A stretch of 64,000 nt of DNA, taken from NCBI GenBank assembly GCA_017656265.1, contig JACDOD010000002.1, forward strand, positions 124,001 to 188,000, written 5' to 3'. The position numbers and the translations under genes are program-made. This document shows positions 17,039 to 26,472 of this stretch, in pieces. Position 1 is the stretch's first letter. The number at the start of each line of letters is the position of its first letter. The notes beneath the pieces were generated by a model, which ran no database searches, had not been told where the DNA came from, and saw nothing but the letters and a program-made list of their open reading frames with translations. This DNA comes from Bacillaceae bacterium (GTDB lineage: Bacteria > Bacillota > Bacilli > Bacillales > Alkalibacillaceae).

Positions 17039-18892
17039 ATGATCGAAGCTGTTATATCTTTAATTTATTTAATATTTTGGTTTGTCATCTTGTTTGTACT
17101 TCTGCCGCGGATGTTACTAGCTGAAAATAACTATTGGGAGAGCATCTGGTCTGGTATAATCATTAGTATTTTTTTCTACATGATCATAGGAGTCTTTTTA
17201 TATCTATTAAACATTTTTGAGTTGATCTCATTAATTGGTGTTTTGCTTGTTACAATTTTTGTTTTCAAAAAGCATCAGCATTCAGAGGGAACGGGATCTT
17301 TTTATGCAAGGGCAAGTGCTTTATTATACGATTATTTAGACGGTAAATTTAAAGTAAAGGACTTAATTTCGGAGACTTATAAGGAAAAGCTCGGTGCTTT
17401 AAAGCATTTATTGTTGAAATGGTTTTCGTCCTATGAGAATTTGGCTATATCTATCTATTTCTTCATTATATTTTCCGTATCACTGGTTCTTAGGTTCAAG
17501 TATTCCGTCTTTAACCTTTCTCCTCCTACAGGGACAGAGAATTCGTTACTTCTCTCTGTAAAGCATGTCATTGAGAATGAACTGCAAAAAGAAGTATTGG
17601 AAGAGCAGGGAGTTCCCTTTTTACTGGCTTTTATCCAGAAGATTGGAAATATAGATTCACTATGGCTAATCAATTTTGCAGGCCCGATGATCGGCGTAGC
17701 AACCATGCTCAGTGCGTATTTTTTTGTTTGCAGAACCACTGAAAACAAACTGGCGGCTCTCATTACCATGACACTTTATGGCGTAATGGGCTCTTTCCTT
17801 TTTTCCGAATTATGGGAAAAGCAGGGGTTAATAGCATCTGATGAATGTGCTCTCATGGCTTCACTCTTAGCCTTTTACTTTCTTTTTCGTTGGATTCAAC
17901 TGAAAGATTCACGCCATCTCTATACAGCTTTAACAGGATTTCTGATAGCAGCCCTAACAGATCTCTCTCTTTATATTCATATATTCCTGGGGATACTGCT
18001 CCTGATCATCATTTTAAGTATAAAGAAAGGAAATTTTATTCGGTCAGTAACAACAAATATCTGGTTCAACATCTTGTTTTCAATTCTGCTCCTGGTCCTT
18101 TTCGTAATGGGATTCCTGTACGGTAATTTAGAAGTTTCAGACAGCTATGGCCAGTTAGAAAACCAACCTTTTCTCTGGCTGGCAGCAGGGACATTTTTAC
18201 TCGTATTGACAATAAGTCTATGGAAATTAAGAAACAGTGACCGGTATATCATACCCTGTTTTGTCTCATTGTGGGGTTGGATTTTAATCGTTCTTTATTT
18301 TCTAAAAGGCTACGAACACTTTTATCTGTTGTGGACACTTTTGTGGAGTGTTAGTGCGGGGTATTTATGGGACTGGGGATATCGGCTCATTGAAAAGTCC
18401 GCAGTTCGGAAACGTTTTGAAGTGGCGGTTATGGGCGGTTTTCTTACCTTCCTGTTCATCCTTGTTCCCCTGGAGCCAACTCAGCCAGAATATGCCTATT
18501 CTAATGCAGAAATTCAGGGGTATTTGCATATAAAACGTGAGCATCGGCCTAAAACATGGATGCTGGTATCGAATGAGGATTTTTACCCTATTGTATATGG
18601 AGTGGGATATCATTTATCGGTTTATGAATTTATTACCCAATATGATCCGGCCAAAAAAGCACTGACGAAGTATGGGGCTGAACAGACGGACACTGAAATT
18701 CCACTGGATATTTATGTTTATTTTGATCCCCGTCAAGCCTGGTCTCAGCAATTGAATGAATGGATATCTGCATTTACCCGATCTCAAGGGACTCTAAATG
18801 TGTTTTACCAAAGAGACCAGCTGATTGTTTATCATATCAAGCGTCAGCAGACCGAAGAAGAAATTTTTGAGAAGATATGGGGGAAAGAATGA
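17039..18892 (+). CDS. Polytopic membrane protein 1 of the EPS locus (GT-C-like)
   Basis: About 617 residues with roughly 12-13 membrane segments, a large loop near residues 150-220 (SPPTGTENSLLLSVKHVIEN) and a C-terminal soluble domain of about 110 residues (from YLHIKREHRPKTW). This is the general build of GT-C glycosyltransferases or lipid-linked sugar enzymes, but no catalytic motif can be assigned. It is a paralogue of the next gene: both share F-x-GPMI-x-V...LS-Y and a C-terminal VFYxxxxxxVYHI motif. I chose ATG 17039 because GGGGGA lies before it; the ORF-track start overlaps the pelG stop. Confidence 0.7.
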   Translation: MIEAVISLIYLIFWFVILFVLLPRMLLAENNYWESIWSGIIISIFFYMIIGVFLYLLNIFELISLIGVLLVTIFVFKKHQHSEGTGSFYARASALLYDYLDGKFKVKDLISETYKEKLGALKHLLLKWFSSYENLAISIYFFIIFSVSLVLRFKYSVFNLSPPTGTENSLLLSVKHVIENELQKEVLEEQGVPFLLAFIQKIGNIDSLWLINFAGPMIGVATMLSAYFFVCRTTENKLAALITMTLYGVMGSFLFSELWEKQGLIASDECALMASLLAFYFLFRWIQLKDSRHLYTALTGFLIAALTDLSLYIHIFLGILLLIIILSIKKGNFIRSVTTNIWFNILFSILLLVLFVMGFLYGNLEVSDSYGQLENQPFLWLAAGTFLLVLTISLWKLRNSDRYIIPCFVSLWGWILIVLYFLKGYEHFYLLWTLLWSVSAGYLWDWGYRLIEKSAVRKRFEVAVMGGFLTFLFILVPLEPTQPEYAYSNAEIQGYLHIKREHRPKTWMLVSNEDFYPIVYGVGYHLSVYEFITQYDPAKKALTKYGAEQTDTEIPLDIYVYFDPRQAWSQQLNEWISAFTRSQGTLNVFYQRDQLIVYHIKRQQTEEEIFEKIWGKE

Positions 18893-18899
18893 TGTCAGG

Positions 18900-20927
18900 A
18901 TGCAGGGTTCAATGATTTATTTGATAGATACATTGTCGATGCTCATTCGTTTCTTGTTTAGTTATGGGACGCTGTTTTTACTTTTGCCCATCGCCGTTAT
19001 TTCTTTTCAGGGCAAAAAACGGTTATGGTCCGAGAAGGTATTTATTTTACTCATTTATTCGCATGTTTACTTTATTGCGATGAGCCATCTGCTGGTATTT
19101 ATCCGGTTATATGATGCTTTATCGTTATACTTACTTACTGCTGCTACTATCATATTCGTTATTTTTTACTGGTCACGAAAAGACGATATTCCAAAGAATG
19201 TGAAACTTTTTGTTAAGTTATTTAATTTATCAGAACAGCGTATTCAGTGGCGGGTTACAGCATCTAGAGTTTTAAAGGAATGGCGAACGGCTTTCATTCA
19301 AGGATTTGGGCGGAAGATTCAGACCGTAAAGAAGGATTATGTGTATATAGTTAGTATTACAATTCTTGTAGGCACAGGTATTTTTTTACGGTTTAGTCAC
19401 GCCATTACTCAGCTACAATTGGGAAATGCGGAGGCTTATGCTTATATCCTTAGAGCAAAGCAATATTCTGAGAATTATATATATACTGATTTCGTATTTC
19501 CCAATGGGTTTGAAGCGGTTGTATCCGTCATGAATAAATTTTTCCACTTGGACCCTTACGTGATTATTCGATTTATTGGGCCAATGATTTCAGTTCTTAT
19601 CATTCTTTCTGTTTACCTCGCCATTCGAAAAATTAGCTCAATAAACCGCTGGGGACTTTGGATAGTTCTCGCAATTTACTTTCTAAGTAATTGGCTTCCC
19701 TTCTATGATCATCCCAGTTTTCCAGATATAGCATTGAAATACGGGGCTGTCTTTTTTGTGCCAGGTATTATTTTTCTCATTCAATATTTTGAGAAAGGCA
19801 GAATCGAAGACCTCGTTTTTTCAGGCGGGAGTTTAATGATCAGCATTTTCTTTCACTTCTATACGGGAATAGCGTTAATGACGGCAATGATCATTATCGG
19901 GATGATTTACATCATGGGAAAAGGAAGCATCAGATCCTTATTGGCTATGATGAGCATATCTATAACGATTCCCATGCTTCCAATTTTAATCGGGTTGCTT
20001 TTTAAGGGGAACCTTTATCCTGGTATGAGTCAGTTTAATGTATTCCAGTTCCGTGAGTACCATTCATTAATTGTTTTTTTATTTGCTTTGTTCATTTATC
20101 TGTTGATTCATATGTTTGTTGAAATAAAAAATGGTAATACGGTTGAAAAGTCCAAAGTTATATTTTATGCACTGTTTTGCTTTTTTTATCTCTCATTTGC
20201 ATTTGTTCAATGGTTTGAGTCTATGTCAACAATGGATTGGCTCGGAATATACTTAGCTATATTGACTCTTATTGCAATTGGAAATGTAATTCCATTATGG
20301 ACCAAAAACTTGAAACAAATTTATATGATTATGCTGGCATTTGGATTAGCCGCTATAATCCTTATATTTCCCTGGCGGGTCAGCACCGAAAGAGGGTATT
20401 TGCTGCAATACAATGAGGCTGTACAATCCTACTTAACAATCAAAGAAACCTATGACCGATACAATTGGACGATCGTTTCACCTGTGGAAGAATATTCGCT
20501 GAGTTATGGATATGGATGGCATAGCAATATATGGGAGTTTGCTGATCAAATTTCTGACTCTGAAGTTGAAGAGATAAGGTTTAAAACGGATCATATTTTT
20601 GTGTTTGTGGAGAAGGTCCCCATTGGAACCGAAAAACCTATTGACCGGAGTGATGCCCTGAGTCCGGTTCCTAACATGACTTCTTCCGATTTAAATGAAG
20701 ATGAAACGGGCTTTTATTATCGCAATCCAGTTCACCGAAGAGTGATTGAAGCAAAAGTGTATCAATGGGCAAATACTATTCGAAAAAGAAGTGATGAGAT
20801 AAGTGTGTTCTATGAAAATGATCACTTTGTTGTTTATCACATTCATCAAGATCGAAACAAACCACTAAATTTAAAGAATTTTAACTTCTATGACAGTGGT
20901 TCGCTTAAGGGGGAATATGATGGTTAA
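18900..20927 (+). CDS. Polytopic membrane protein 2 of the EPS locus, paralogue of the previous gene
   Basis: About 675 residues with roughly 13 membrane segments and a longer C-terminal soluble domain (from SYLTIKETYDRYNWTIVSP) ending in ISVFYENDHFVVYHIHQD. The middle segment RFIGPMISVLIILSVYLAI aligns by eye with NFAGPMIGVATMLSAYFFV of the preceding protein, so the pair arose by duplication. The ORF-track TTG start (18825) overlaps the preceding gene by 68 bp; ATG 18900 or 18912 is more likely, though neither has an ideal ribosome binding site. Probable role: polymer assembly or modification at the membrane; unproven. Confidence 0.7.
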   Translation: MQGSMIYLIDTLSMLIRFLFSYGTLFLLLPIAVISFQGKKRLWSEKVFILLIYSHVYFIAMSHLLVFIRLYDALSLYLLTAATIIFVIFYWSRKDDIPKNVKLFVKLFNLSEQRIQWRVTASRVLKEWRTAFIQGFGRKIQTVKKDYVYIVSITILVGTGIFLRFSHAITQLQLGNAEAYAYILRAKQYSENYIYTDFVFPNGFEAVVSVMNKFFHLDPYVIIRFIGPMISVLIILSVYLAIRKISSINRWGLWIVLAIYFLSNWLPFYDHPSFPDIALKYGAVFFVPGIIFLIQYFEKGRIEDLVFSGGSLMISIFFHFYTGIALMTAMIIIGMIYIMGKGSIRSLLAMMSISITIPMLPILIGLLFKGNLYPGMSQFNVFQFREYHSLIVFLFALFIYLLIHMFVEIKNGNTVEKSKVIFYALFCFFYLSFAFVQWFESMSTMDWLGIYLAILTLIAIGNVIPLWTKNLKQIYMIMLAFGLAAIILIFPWRVSTERGYLLQYNEAVQSYLTIKETYDRYNWTIVSPVEEYSLSYGYGWHSNIWEFADQISDSEVEEIRFKTDHIFVFVEKVPIGTEKPIDRSDALSPVPNMTSSDLNEDETGFYYRNPVHRRVIEAKVYQWANTIRKRSDEISVFYENDHFVVYHIHQDRNKPLNLKNFNFYDSGSLKGEYDG

Positions 20928-22767
20928 GAAAGGAATAGAGTTGGCTGGTCAATACTGGTACTGGGGTCTTCTTTTAATGCTCGTGTTCATTGTGACCCTT
21001 ATAGTAATAAATCTACAGATAAAATCCAGAGCGAACACATTGAGAAGGCAGTTGGCCAGTGCTGAAAGAATCATTCAATCCATGAATCCCAAAAAAGGGC
21101 TTGGCGATAATTTAGATCAAATACTGGAAGTCATTGGCGAGGTGGTGGAGGCGCCTACTTACGGGTTTTATATGAGGGATCAAAAAACAAAGTCATATCA
21201 TTTAAAAGCAGTTCGTTATCAATCAAAGGATTTTGGTGCTGTACGTCCTTCATACAGCGGACTGGCTTCCTATCAAGGTGAGTCCTATTTGCCGCCGCTC
21301 ACATTGCCCCCACAGACACAGGTACCTCATATCACCCAAACAGTGGAAGGGGATTATCCACTGGTGATTATGCCTATTGGTGATGAAGGGGTTATTCGAG
21401 TTGGTCCTCTGAAGAATATCGATGACAAAACAAAAGCATTACTGAAATCCCTTACTGAAAGTTTAGTCAGTATTGTAAGAACCATTCGAATAACGGAGGA
21501 AATCAGAGATCAGGCTCAAATTGTGATATCTTCAGGCAAGGCTCAGCAAAAAATCAGCAGTGTAACCATGGATCCGAAATCAATGATTGATATTATTCTC
21601 CAGCTTTTAGTCCAGTCTCTTAATGCACAGGGTGGTTTTTTTGTAGAAAGGGAGAATGGAGATTTTCAGATATCGTCAATCGTTGGAATGGATCATCAAG
21701 CAAGGGGAAAATTAAAGAAGGATAAGGAAACACTCCGATATATGGACTCCCTGATTAAAAATCAGGACCTATTCTCCTTAAATAAGGAAGACGAAGCTTA
21801 TTTCCATTTGCCGCCTTATTTTGCTGCACTTGGCATGGAAGAAATGACTCTGTTGAAATTCAGCGCCAGTCATCGAGGCTATCTGGGATTCTGGTACACG
21901 AGTGCTAATGAAGATCGCTCCTATTACGGCAAGGAAAACTTACAAACAATTCTTCATTTTATGCAAAGTGTTGTTCAATTTCAGGCACCGCTTCGGGAGT
22001 TTTCTGATTTGTATTTTCATATTTTAAAAGTACTTGCCAGCCTGCTTGATAATCTTAGCCCATATACGGTGGGGCGATCTGAATTAATGAGCCGCTATGC
22101 CATTGTTATGGCAAAAGCATTAGGGTTGAGGGATGAAGAGATTCATGACATTGCACTTGCTGCTTATCTGAGCAATATCGGGGTTCTGGGGCTTTCCAGT
22201 GAGCTGTTTCAAAAGGATGGGAAGTTTTCAGAAGAAGAATATGAAATGATGAAGCTTCATGCTGAAGTTGGTTCCTCTATTGTTTCCATGATTACAGGGA
22301 ATGAACGGGTTGCAACACTAATTTTACATCATCATGAGAGAATGGATGGTTTCGGCTATCCATCTGGTTTAAAGGGTGAAGATATACCACTGGGCTCTAG
22401 AGTGATTGCGATTGCAGAAACGTTTTTAGCAAAAGTAAGCGGCAGAAGTTATCGGGATCCATTAACCTTTGACGAAGCATTAGAGCTATTGGAATCGGCT
22501 GCCGGCACTCAGCTGGATGAGGAACTAGTCGATCTTTTTATCAGATGGCATACTGAAAAGCGGAAAAGCATGCAGGAAAGAGACTTTTCTTTAGGGCCAT
22601 GCTGGGATATGTTGGGTGTTCCAGAAAGCATTTGTGAAAAATGCCCCATTTATGGTCGGAAGGAGGTTAAGTGCTGGGAGCAGCCTCACAATCTATGTCA
22701 GGCTCATGGAAAGTCATGTGAAACTTGTTTTGTCAGAACAGAATTTATTAATCGTTCAATGGTTTAA
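20920..22767 (+). CDS. Membrane-anchored GAF-like / degenerate HD-GYP protein with Cys-rich tail
   Basis: About 615 residues: one membrane segment (about residues 8-30), a short coiled coil, one or two GAF-like sensory regions (about 60-350), an HD-GYP domain (about 365-530) and a C-terminal tail with eight cysteines (CEKC, CW, C, CETC). In the HD-GYP the HHERMDGFGYP signature is kept, but the catalytic His-Asp pair is replaced (AAYLSNIGVLG where AALLHDIGKIG is usual) and a later D is E. It is probably not a c-di-GMP phosphodiesterase but may bind c-di-GMP, taking the place of PelD. The start overlaps the upstream stop by about 8 bp; AAGGGGG precedes it. Confidence 0.8.
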   Translation: MVKKGIELAGQYWYWGLLLMLVFIVTLIVINLQIKSRANTLRRQLASAERIIQSMNPKKGLGDNLDQILEVIGEVVEAPTYGFYMRDQKTKSYHLKAVRYQSKDFGAVRPSYSGLASYQGESYLPPLTLPPQTQVPHITQTVEGDYPLVIMPIGDEGVIRVGPLKNIDDKTKALLKSLTESLVSIVRTIRITEEIRDQAQIVISSGKAQQKISSVTMDPKSMIDIILQLLVQSLNAQGGFFVERENGDFQISSIVGMDHQARGKLKKDKETLRYMDSLIKNQDLFSLNKEDEAYFHLPPYFAALGMEEMTLLKFSASHRGYLGFWYTSANEDRSYYGKENLQTILHFMQSVVQFQAPLREFSDLYFHILKVLASLLDNLSPYTVGRSELMSRYAIVMAKALGLRDEEIHDIALAAYLSNIGVLGLSSELFQKDGKFSEEEYEMMKLHAEVGSSIVSMITGNERVATLILHHHERMDGFGYPSGLKGEDIPLGSRVIAIAETFLAKVSGRSYRDPLTFDEALELLESAAGTQLDEELVDLFIRWHTEKRKSMQERDFSLGPCWDMLGVPESICEKCPIYGRKEVKCWEQPHNLCQAHGKSCETCFVRTEFINRSMV

Positions 22768-22828
22768 CCCTGCAAGTCTTTACTAAGAGATATAAGGGGG
22801 AAATGATAGACGAAAAGAAGGTGCCGAA

Positions 22829-23620
22829 ATGAATCGACGCGATCATTTTCAAAAAGCGAAAAATTATGTTCTTTATTATGGTGAAGGAAAAGTGAACAAA
22901 ATGACCGATTATGATATCGCCATTGTAGAGCCGTTAGGCCAGACATTAAATGATGTAAAACACTTAAAACGTTTTAATACACTTGTCATTGCCTATATCA
23001 GCATCATGGAAGTGTCTCCTGACAATCCTGTGTTCCAGTTGCTGCAGGAGGAGGATTTCTTAACAGTAAATGGAGAAAAAATAAAGAAAGAAGCTTTCGA
23101 AACCTACCTTTTAGATTTGCAGTCTAAACGCTGGCAGGGACTTCTGCATCATCAAATCGGAAAAATTATTCATCAATCAGGGTATGATGGAATTTTTATG
23201 GACACCATTGGTGATGTAGAAGGGCATGAACTGCCATACCCTTTGCAGAAGGAACAAATGAAACATGCGGTCCATCTAGTTTCCAGTCTTAGGCGTTTAT
23301 TTCCGGAACATATTTTAATTCAAAATAACGGTCTGGAACAGCTTTGTCTTCAAACAGCAGGCTATCTGGATGGTATATGCTGGGAAAATCCGCCATTTGG
23401 AAGAAAAACGAGTGAAACATGGACAGCAAAAATAGTGAAGCGTCTGTCCCTGTTAAGAAGCAAGTATGGTATACGCTCCTTTATCCTGGTAGATGAGGAT
23501 GTTAATCATCGTTATCCGATAGCAAATATTACGGCTCGAACAGTGGCAGACAGAGAGGGTTTTTTATTTTACAAAACCAGAGGGCAATATTTAACGATTG
23601 AACCAGAAGAGGCTACCTAA
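22829..23620 (+). CDS. GH114-like (endo-alpha-1,4-polygalactosaminidase-type) hydrolase
   Basis: 263 residues folding as a single TIM barrel of the GH114/TM1410 type. Visible motifs are VIAYISIMEVS, the catalytic-type GYDGIFMDTIGDVEG (D120, D125, D129), ILIQNNG and a second acid in DGICWEN (E186). Such enzymes cleave polymers of galactosamine, and Pel contains GalN/GalNAc, so it fits the locus. No signal peptide is visible, which is unusual because known Pel hydrolases act outside the membrane. It is the last gene of the locus, 61 bp after the HD-GYP gene, and ends at a terminator. Confidence 0.75.
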   Translation: MNRRDHFQKAKNYVLYYGEGKVNKMTDYDIAIVEPLGQTLNDVKHLKRFNTLVIAYISIMEVSPDNPVFQLLQEEDFLTVNGEKIKKEAFETYLLDLQSKRWQGLLHHQIGKIIHQSGYDGIFMDTIGDVEGHELPYPLQKEQMKHAVHLVSSLRRLFPEHILIQNNGLEQLCLQTAGYLDGICWENPPFGRKTSETWTAKIVKRLSLLRSKYGIRSFILVDEDVNHRYPIANITARTVADREGFLFYKTRGQYLTIEPEEAT

Positions 23621-23640
23621 AAAAAGGCAGCCTTATTTTA
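23610..23640. terminator. Bidirectional terminator ending the EPS locus
   Basis: Stem AGGCTaCC / GGcAGCCT separated by an A-run and followed by TTATTTTA, between convergent genes. It overlaps the last codons of the GH114-like gene. Confidence 0.6.
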
Positions 23641-23643
23641 TGG

Positions 23644-24867
23644 TTAGCTATATCGATTAACAGGCCCCGACTTACTTTTATTGGCCTGAAAGTGCTTCTG
23701 GGAAACAAATGCCAGGGCGATTCCGCCTATTAAAAGCAGTCCGCTGGATAAAAAGAATACCGAAGAAATTCCGTAAGCTCCGGATATCAGACCACCTAAG
23801 GCAGGACCTACTGCATTTCCCAAAAAACGGAGACTGGTATTATAGCCAAGTACCTCACCCTGAATGTTAATGGGCGCGACCTGGCGTATATAGGCGGCGC
23901 GAACCGGTATAATTCCACCTAGAAATGCTCCCAATAAGAAACGGAGGATGATCAGCTGCCAGATATTTGTGACAAATGCTCCGGGGAAGTAGACCAGGGC
24001 ACTGGCAATCAGCAAGAATACCAGTACTTTCTCATATCCGATATGATCCGCTAATCTCCCCCACCTTCGGGTCATGATTAAGTTGCTGAGTCCAGTGATT
24101 GAAAATGCGATTCCTGAAAAGAGTGCTAAATTTTCCAGCCCATGAATTTCCTTTACATATAGGGCCAGAATTGGCTGAATACTGAAATGGGCAATTTGTA
24201 CAAGCATGGACATGAACATGACAATTAACAGTACAGGATGAAACAAAATGTATTGAAGGACTTCTTTCCTGGAATAGGTCTGCTTCGCTTCTTCTTTTGA
24301 TTCCAGTCTGAATTCCCTGATCCCCACAAGGACTACTATAGCAGCAACGGCCAATGTAATGGATGTCAGCTTAAATGTCGTGGCAAAGCCCACTGCATCG
24401 GCAAGCATTCCTCCGAACATAGGCCCCAATAAAGCGCCTGATACATTTCCGGTCTGCAGAGTACCGAGAATCCGCCCGGACATATGCTTTGGAGTCTGAG
24501 TGGAGATTAACGCCTGAGATGTCGAAATAAATCCAGTGAATACTCCCATAAAAAATCGAAGTACAAACAGCTGCCAGACCGTTGTGACAAGTCCCATCAA
24601 AAACACACTGGCTGCTAATCCGAAGCCGGATATAATTAAAATCTTTTTGCGTCCGTAATGATCTCCAAATCTCCCCCAGATCGGAGAGAACAGAAATGCC
24701 GTTACAAACGTTATTCCAAAAATCCACCCTGCCCATGTTTGAACATACTCATCTGAATAGTGGCCAAATGTTTCTATATATAGTGATAAAAACGGCAGAA
24801 CCATTGTCATGCTGCCGGCAATAAAAAAGTTGGCAAACCACATAATAACCAAATTTCTTTTAACCAC
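23644..24867 (-). CDS. MFS multidrug-type efflux transporter
   Basis: 407 residues with 12 membrane segments. The loop 2-3 motif GRFGDHYGRKKILI and its repeat in the second half (GRLADHIGYEKVLV) define an MFS protein of the DHA1 drug:H+ antiporter type (YfmO/MdtG-like). The start is uncertain: the GTG at 24867 has a poor ribosome binding site, while GGAAGGGA about 20 bp upstream would fit a start a few codons earlier at an ATT, which is rare. It is convergent with the EPS locus and divergent from the sulfide operon. Confidence 0.8.
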   Translation of the reverse strand: MVKRNLVIMWFANFFIAGSMTMVLPFLSLYIETFGHYSDEYVQTWAGWIFGITFVTAFLFSPIWGRFGDHYGRKKILIISGFGLAASVFLMGLVTTVWQLFVLRFFMGVFTGFISTSQALISTQTPKHMSGRILGTLQTGNVSGALLGPMFGGMLADAVGFATTFKLTSITLAVAAIVVLVGIREFRLESKEEAKQTYSRKEVLQYILFHPVLLIVMFMSMLVQIAHFSIQPILALYVKEIHGLENLALFSGIAFSITGLSNLIMTRRWGRLADHIGYEKVLVFLLIASALVYFPGAFVTNIWQLIILRFLLGAFLGGIIPVRAAYIRQVAPINIQGEVLGYNTSLRFLGNAVGPALGGLISGAYGISSVFFLSSGLLLIGGIALAFVSQKHFQANKSKSGPVNRYS

Positions 24868-25108
24868 TTGCTGCTGATCAATAATGATGAATCCCTTCCT
24901 TCAACCGTACAGTTATTTCGTTACCCTAAATATATACTATAGCGAATTTTTGGAGAGAATAAAACTAAAATGATCCGATTGCTGAAGAACAGGATATCTG
25001 AACCAGGCCTAAGATCTGGGTGGTAAAATATAGAACCTGAAAGAAAACCTTGTAACACAGGAATAAAAATAACTTTATGTCAAAATCTTTTCACACAGGG
25101 ACTTTTAA

Positions 25109-25126
25109 ATAGGGGAAACCCCCTAT
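25109..25126. promoter_or_regulatory. GC-rich palindrome upstream of sqr (same as upstream of cydA)
   Basis: ATAGGGG-AAAC-CCCCTAT, perfect 7-bp arms with a 4-bp centre, followed at once by TATAGT, a likely -10 box. It lies 127 bp before the sqr start. The same half-sites with the same spacing occur before the cyd operon and I saw no other copy in the window. Runs of G and C flanked by AT are typical of CsoR/CstR-family operators, and CstR controls sulfide genes in Staphylococcus, so such a repressor is the best guess. No CsoR-like gene is in the window. Confidence 0.6.
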
Positions 25127-25252
25127 AGTATATCATCGGCGCATCATCTACTATTAATTTGTACGTGATGGAATTTTAAACACTATTTACACAGTGTTAA
25201 TGATGATGTTTTTTATGATTGTTGATGGAACAACATGGAAGGAGGACAAATG

Positions 25253-26446
25253 ATGAGGGAAAATTTTAAGGTTGTCATTGTCGGAGGTGGAACAGGAGGC
25301 ATAACTACAGCCGCGCGATTGCTGAGAGGAATGAAAGCGCTTGCTGGAGATGTCGCTATTATTGATCCGGCAGAAAAACATTATTATCAGCCATTATGGA
25401 CGTTAGTCGGTGCGGGTGCAACTAAAAAGGAATCAACAGAGCGGGATATGAAAGATGTTATTCCTGAAGGTGCGGTTTGGATTAAAGACGCAGTAAAAGA
25501 ATTTGATCCTGATAAAAATCAGGTTAAGCTTGCCAGCAATAAAACAATCTCTTATGAATATCTCGTGGTTGCAGCTGGTATTGAAATTAATTGGGACGGT
25601 GTAAAAGGGTTAAAAGAGGCAATTGGAAAAGGCGGAGTCTGCAGTAACTACGCTTATGAGTACTCAGGCTACACCTGGGAAACTTTACGCAACTTTGAAG
25701 GCGGAAATGCTGTATTTACAATGCCGTCAACCCCAATTAAGTGCGGAGGCGCACCTCAAAAAATTATGTATTTAACAGATGACTATTTGCGCCGTACAGG
25801 CATAAGAGATCGGGCCAATATTATTTTCGGTACAGCCAAGCCAGAAATTTTTGATGTGCCAAAATATCGTACGGCTCTTGAAAAAGTAATAGACAAAAAG
25901 GGAATTGACACTCGTTTTAACCATAACTTAATTGAAGTTCGTCCGGATCAGAAAGAAGCTGTTTTTGAAAATCTGGATACTGGAGAAGAAGTTGTGGTTG
26001 AATACGATATGCTCCATGTTACGCCACCAATGAGGGCGCCAGGATTCATCCGAAACAGCAAACTAGCTGATGAAAGCGGATGGGTGAATGTTCATAAATT
26101 CACTTTGCAGCATAAAGAATATGAAAATGTATTCGGTTTAGGAGACAACACCAATTTACCAACATCTAAAACAGGAGCAGCTATCCGGAAACAGGCTCCA
26201 GTATTGGCTGAAAACTTAATGGCCGCAATGAAAGGTGAACCGATGAAAGCAACCTATGACGGGTATACTTCCTGCCCGGTAGTTACGGGATATAACAGTC
26301 TGGTTCTGGCTGAATTTGATTATGAAAAAGAGCCAAAAGAATCTCTTCCGTTCAATCAGGCTGTAGAACGCCGCAGCACGTATATTTTGAAAAAAGAATT
26401 TCTGCCAATCTTATACTGGGACGGTATGCTGAAGGGCATTATGTAA
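25253..26446 (+). CDS. sqr: Sulfide:quinone oxidoreductase, type II-like
   Basis: About 397 residues. N-terminal FAD-binding motif VVIVGGGTGGITTA, second nucleotide-binding region, and the family cysteines C130 (GGVCSNYAYEY) and C164 (TPIKCGGAPQKIMYL), as in the mitochondrial-type SQR group. It oxidises sulfide at the membrane, passes electrons to menaquinone and yields persulfide/polysulfide. ATG 25253 sits 7 nt after GGAGG; the ORF-track start is inside that site. The next genes, DUF1641 and a persulfide dioxygenase-rhodanese, complete a sulfide-detoxification unit under the palindrome upstream. Confidence 0.9.
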   Translation: MRENFKVVIVGGGTGGITTAARLLRGMKALAGDVAIIDPAEKHYYQPLWTLVGAGATKKESTERDMKDVIPEGAVWIKDAVKEFDPDKNQVKLASNKTISYEYLVVAAGIEINWDGVKGLKEAIGKGGVCSNYAYEYSGYTWETLRNFEGGNAVFTMPSTPIKCGGAPQKIMYLTDDYLRRTGIRDRANIIFGTAKPEIFDVPKYRTALEKVIDKKGIDTRFNHNLIEVRPDQKEAVFENLDTGEEVVVEYDMLHVTPPMRAPGFIRNSKLADESGWVNVHKFTLQHKEYENVFGLGDNTNLPTSKTGAAIRKQAPVLAENLMAAMKGEPMKATYDGYTSCPVVTGYNSLVLAEFDYEKEPKESLPFNQAVERRSTYILKKEFLPILYWDGMLKGIM

Positions 26447-26472
26447 AGTGATGAAGGAAAGGAGGGCATGTT

